A stretch of DNA of 32,411 nucleotides from Gaiellales bacterium (lineage in GTDB: Bacteria; Actinomycetota; Thermoleophilia; Gaiellales; JAICJC01), in assembly GCA_036273515.1 (NCBI GenBank), contig DASUHM010000020.1:1-32411 (forward strand). The letters run 5' to 3'. Positions 30,433 to 32,411 of this stretch are shown in pieces. A model generated the notes under the pieces. It saw nothing but the letters and a program-made list of their open reading frames with translations, did not search any database and was not told the DNA's origin. Made by a program: the position numbers and the translations under genes. Position 1 is the stretch's first letter, and each line of letters begins with the position of its first letter.

Positions 30433-32411
30433 ATGCGGTGGGGAGATGCGAAAAAGGCGCCCCCGTTGACGCGCAGTCGGGGCATGTTTGCGGCGAGTTT
30501 GCTCGTCGTCGCCGTCATGGCGACGTACGCGAGCCTGGCCGTGATCTCGCTCACCGCAGGTGGTTCGCTGCCCATCCCGACCTCGCTGCCTGGAAGCGTT
30601 TTCAGCAGCCTGAACATCCACTGGAACGCGCCCAGTCCCAAGCACCTGCTGAACGCGAAGTCCCCCACCACCGGGCAGGTGTCTCCGCTCGCTGACATCA
30701 CGCTGTTCGACTTCGGCGCCCTCCCCACCGCCGGCAGCACCACCCGTCAGCTGAGCATCAGGAACCCGGGCTCCACCGTCCTTCCGCTCCGCGTCACCGT
30801 CACGGGCGGCTCCGGCGTCTCGGCGACGTTCCACACCACCGGCGCGCAGACGATGAAGGTGCGCCCCAAGCAGGCGGCCACGATCGACCTGACGAGCGAC
30901 CCGATGGTGGCAGGGCCGATCCACGGCAACCTCGAGATCTCGATTGTCGGCTCGCCCGCGACCGCGTACGCCATCCCGCTCGCGGGCGCCCAGGCCCCCC
31001 TCCCCGCCACCGGGCTGACGGCCACGGCGGCCGCCCACGGCGCGGTGCAACTGGCCTGGACGCCCTCGCCCTCCTCGGGCGTGTCGGCCTACGTCGTCCA
31101 GCGCTCCGCCGGCACGACCGGCGCCTGGCAGACTGTCGCCACCCTCCCCGACGCCGCAACGAGCGCGGTCGACCAGACCGGCACCGACGGCTCGTTCACC
31201 TACCGCGTGGTCGCCCAGGCGGTCACGGGCACGAATGCGCCCCTGCCCGGCCCGGCCAGCTCGGTGGCCACCGTGACGGCCGTTGCCTCTGCCCCGGACG
31301 TGATCCGCGAGATCACTCCGCACCAGTTCATCAACTACGACGACGTCCAGAACGGCGCCAGCGTGGGCGTGCCCGTCAACCTCGCGCCCGACTCCACCGC
31401 GTCGGAGACCATCACGGTGACGCTGACCGACGCCAACGGCACGTCGGTGTCCGGCACCCATGCCGCCGGCGCCGCGACCGTGGTCGTCCCCGTCGCCGGC
31501 GCAGGCGCGCTGGCCGACGGCCCCATCAAGGTTTCGGCGACGGCCTCCGACAGCCTCGGAAACACCACCAGCCCGACCTTTGGCCCGGACACCTTCAAGG
31601 ACACCTCCGTGCCGGCGGCGCCGACCATCACCGTGCCGCCGATCGTCGGCGCGAACGTCGGCGCGGTTCCGGTCACCGTCACCACAGACTCTCCCGGGAA
31701 CACCATCAACGTCACGATGACCGACCTGCAGGAGAACGTTGCCACCGGCGGCGACACCGAGGCCGCCAACTCGAGCACGATCGTCGTCCCTGTCAACGCG
31801 ACCGGCCTGGCCGACACGCCGAACCCGGACGAGGGGATCACGGTGACCGCAACGGCCACCGACGAGGCGGGCAACGCCTCGAACCCCGGAACCGCCGTTA
31901 CGGGCAAGGACACGAGCGGTCCGGAGCTGCCTGACTCGATCGGCGTCGTGGGCGGCCCCGACAACCCGCCTGGGGTCGTGACCGCCGGCTCGGAGAGCGC
32001 GGTGACCGTGCAGGCGACGTTCGAGGATCCGCCCTCGCCCGACAACGAGTACGACATCTGGATCGCCGGCACGAAGTACACCGTCACGCCCGATGGGCAG
32101 AGCACATCCCTGACGGTCGGCCCGCTCGACCTCACGAACCTGCCGGACGGCACCTACAAGCTCGGGATCAAGGAGATCGATCCCGTCGGTAACGTCAGCA
32201 AGCAGTGGTCCTGGCACTTCGTGAAGGACACCGGCGGCGCCGAGTCCCCGACGAGCGTCGGGGTGCCCGCAGGCCCCGACAACCCGGCCGGCTACGTCAA
32301 CGCGGCCACGCAGACCGCCGCCACGATCGTCGCGACGTTCGCCGGCCCGACGGACCCGGCCGACCAGATCTCGATCTCCGTCGGCGGGATCGACCTGCCG
32401 GCCCAGTCCGG
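30433..32411 (+). CDS. large exported Ig/Fn3-repeat surface protein, partial (runs off right edge)
   Basis: At least 659 codons, open to the window end without a stop. A short basic N-terminus (MRWGDAKKAPPLTRSRG) precedes a hydrophobic segment (about 18-41, signal peptide or anchor). A domain around 85-190 (DITLFDFGALPTAGSTTRQLSIRNPGSTVLPLRVTV) is of the bacterial surface choice-of-anchor/ASPM-like beta type. An Fn3-like domain follows (about 195-280, LAWTPSPSSGVSAYVVQRS and FTYRVVAQA), then Ig-like repeats, each ending near a KDTS/KDTG motif (three visible, for example GPDNPPGVVTAG and GPDNPAGYVNAA). No enzyme motif is seen. It probably forms a cell-wall or extracellular structural or adhesive protein. 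ATG 30433 is the first in-frame start after the GAGGAGGGG site. Confidence 0.8.
   Translation, partial: MRWGDAKKAPPLTRSRGMFAASLLVVAVMATYASLAVISLTAGGSLPIPTSLPGSVFSSLNIHWNAPSPKHLLNAKSPTTGQVSPLADITLFDFGALPTAGSTTRQLSIRNPGSTVLPLRVTVTGGSGVSATFHTTGAQTMKVRPKQAATIDLTSDPMVAGPIHGNLEISIVGSPATAYAIPLAGAQAPLPATGLTATAAAHGAVQLAWTPSPSSGVSAYVVQRSAGTTGAWQTVATLPDAATSAVDQTGTDGSFTYRVVAQAVTGTNAPLPGPASSVATVTAVASAPDVIREITPHQFINYDDVQNGASVGVPVNLAPDSTASETITVTLTDANGTSVSGTHAAGAATVVVPVAGAGALADGPIKVSATASDSLGNTTSPTFGPDTFKDTSVPAAPTITVPPIVGANVGAVPVTVTTDSPGNTINVTMTDLQENVATGGDTEAANSSTIVVPVNATGLADTPNPDEGITVTATATDEAGNASNPGTAVTGKDTSGPELPDSIGVVGGPDNPPGVVTAGSESAVTVQATFEDPPSPDNEYDIWIAGTKYTVTPDGQSTSLTVGPLDLTNLPDGTYKLGIKEIDPVGNVSKQWSWHFVKDTGGAESPTSVGVPAGPDNPAGYVNAATQTAATIVATFAGPTDPADQISISVGGIDLPAQS

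Overview
This 32.4 kb window is very GC-rich bacterial DNA. Gene content, GTG/TTG starts, overlapping stop/start codons and near-leaderless promoters point to an actinobacterium, possibly a deep-branching lineage such as Thermoleophilia. The phylum-level call is an inference from style and gene families, not from a marker gene. The window carries about 27 intact or edge-truncated protein genes, several gene relics and one tRNA. I see no rRNA gene and no CRISPR array.

Layout. (1) 1-2298, minus strand: a translationally coupled trio of CoA-ester lyase, acyl-CoA dehydrogenase and MaoC hydratase, the latter cut by the window edge. The set resembles the ethylmalonyl-CoA pathway. (2) 2450-4851: signal peptidase I and a divergent secreted SpoIID/LytB-domain protein. 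(3) 4855-10556, minus: a probable six-gene unit (M42 peptidase, TlpA-like thioredoxin, then four UDP-sugar genes). The four resemble WbpI, WbpA, WbpB and WbpD of the 2,3-diacetamido-uronic acid pathway, but the WbpE aminotransferase is not here. (4) 10625-12099: tRNA-Lys(CTT) with a 1.4-kb mini-island inserted at its 3' end. The island has 45-bp perfect direct repeats (att sites), a frameshifted integrase relic and a hicAB toxin-antitoxin pair with a recognisable promoter-operator. (5) 12089-13324: an AAA ATPase with a C-terminal winged helix, preceded by a dense array of GGTGCGG/CCGCACC boxes. (6) 13445-16628: a three-gene secreted-protein operon in which two related small proteins flank a 747-residue protein of five CxxxC Ig-like repeats. 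(7) 16636-17820, minus: PRC-barrel protein and tandem universal stress protein. (8) 17989-20718: acetate permease and acetyl-CoA synthetase. (9) 20817-22274: HAD hydrolase and a convergent IclR regulator. (10) 22360-27970: a divergent peptide-type ABC transporter operon (binding protein, two permeases, fused double ATPase), ending in a truncated serine-hydrolase gene. (11) 27970-28700: an IS110-family remnant with its upstream non-coding end. (12) 28735-30273: choline-sulfatase-like betC. (13) 30433 to the right edge: the start of a large exported Ig/Fn3-repeat protein.

How it fits together. Acetate uptake and activation (satP, acs) plus the lyase/dehydrogenase/hydratase trio suggest acetate assimilation, although the two sets are not adjacent. 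The sugar operon, SpoIID protein, signal peptidase and the two surface-protein loci all concern the cell envelope. The IclR-controlled transporter once ended in a serine hydrolase; an IS110 element or a later deletion removed the rest of that gene and now separates the operon from betC.

The parts I find most unusual are the mini-island, the GGTGCGG array beside the ATPase, the three-gene surface operon and the IS110 end that may retain a bridge-RNA region.
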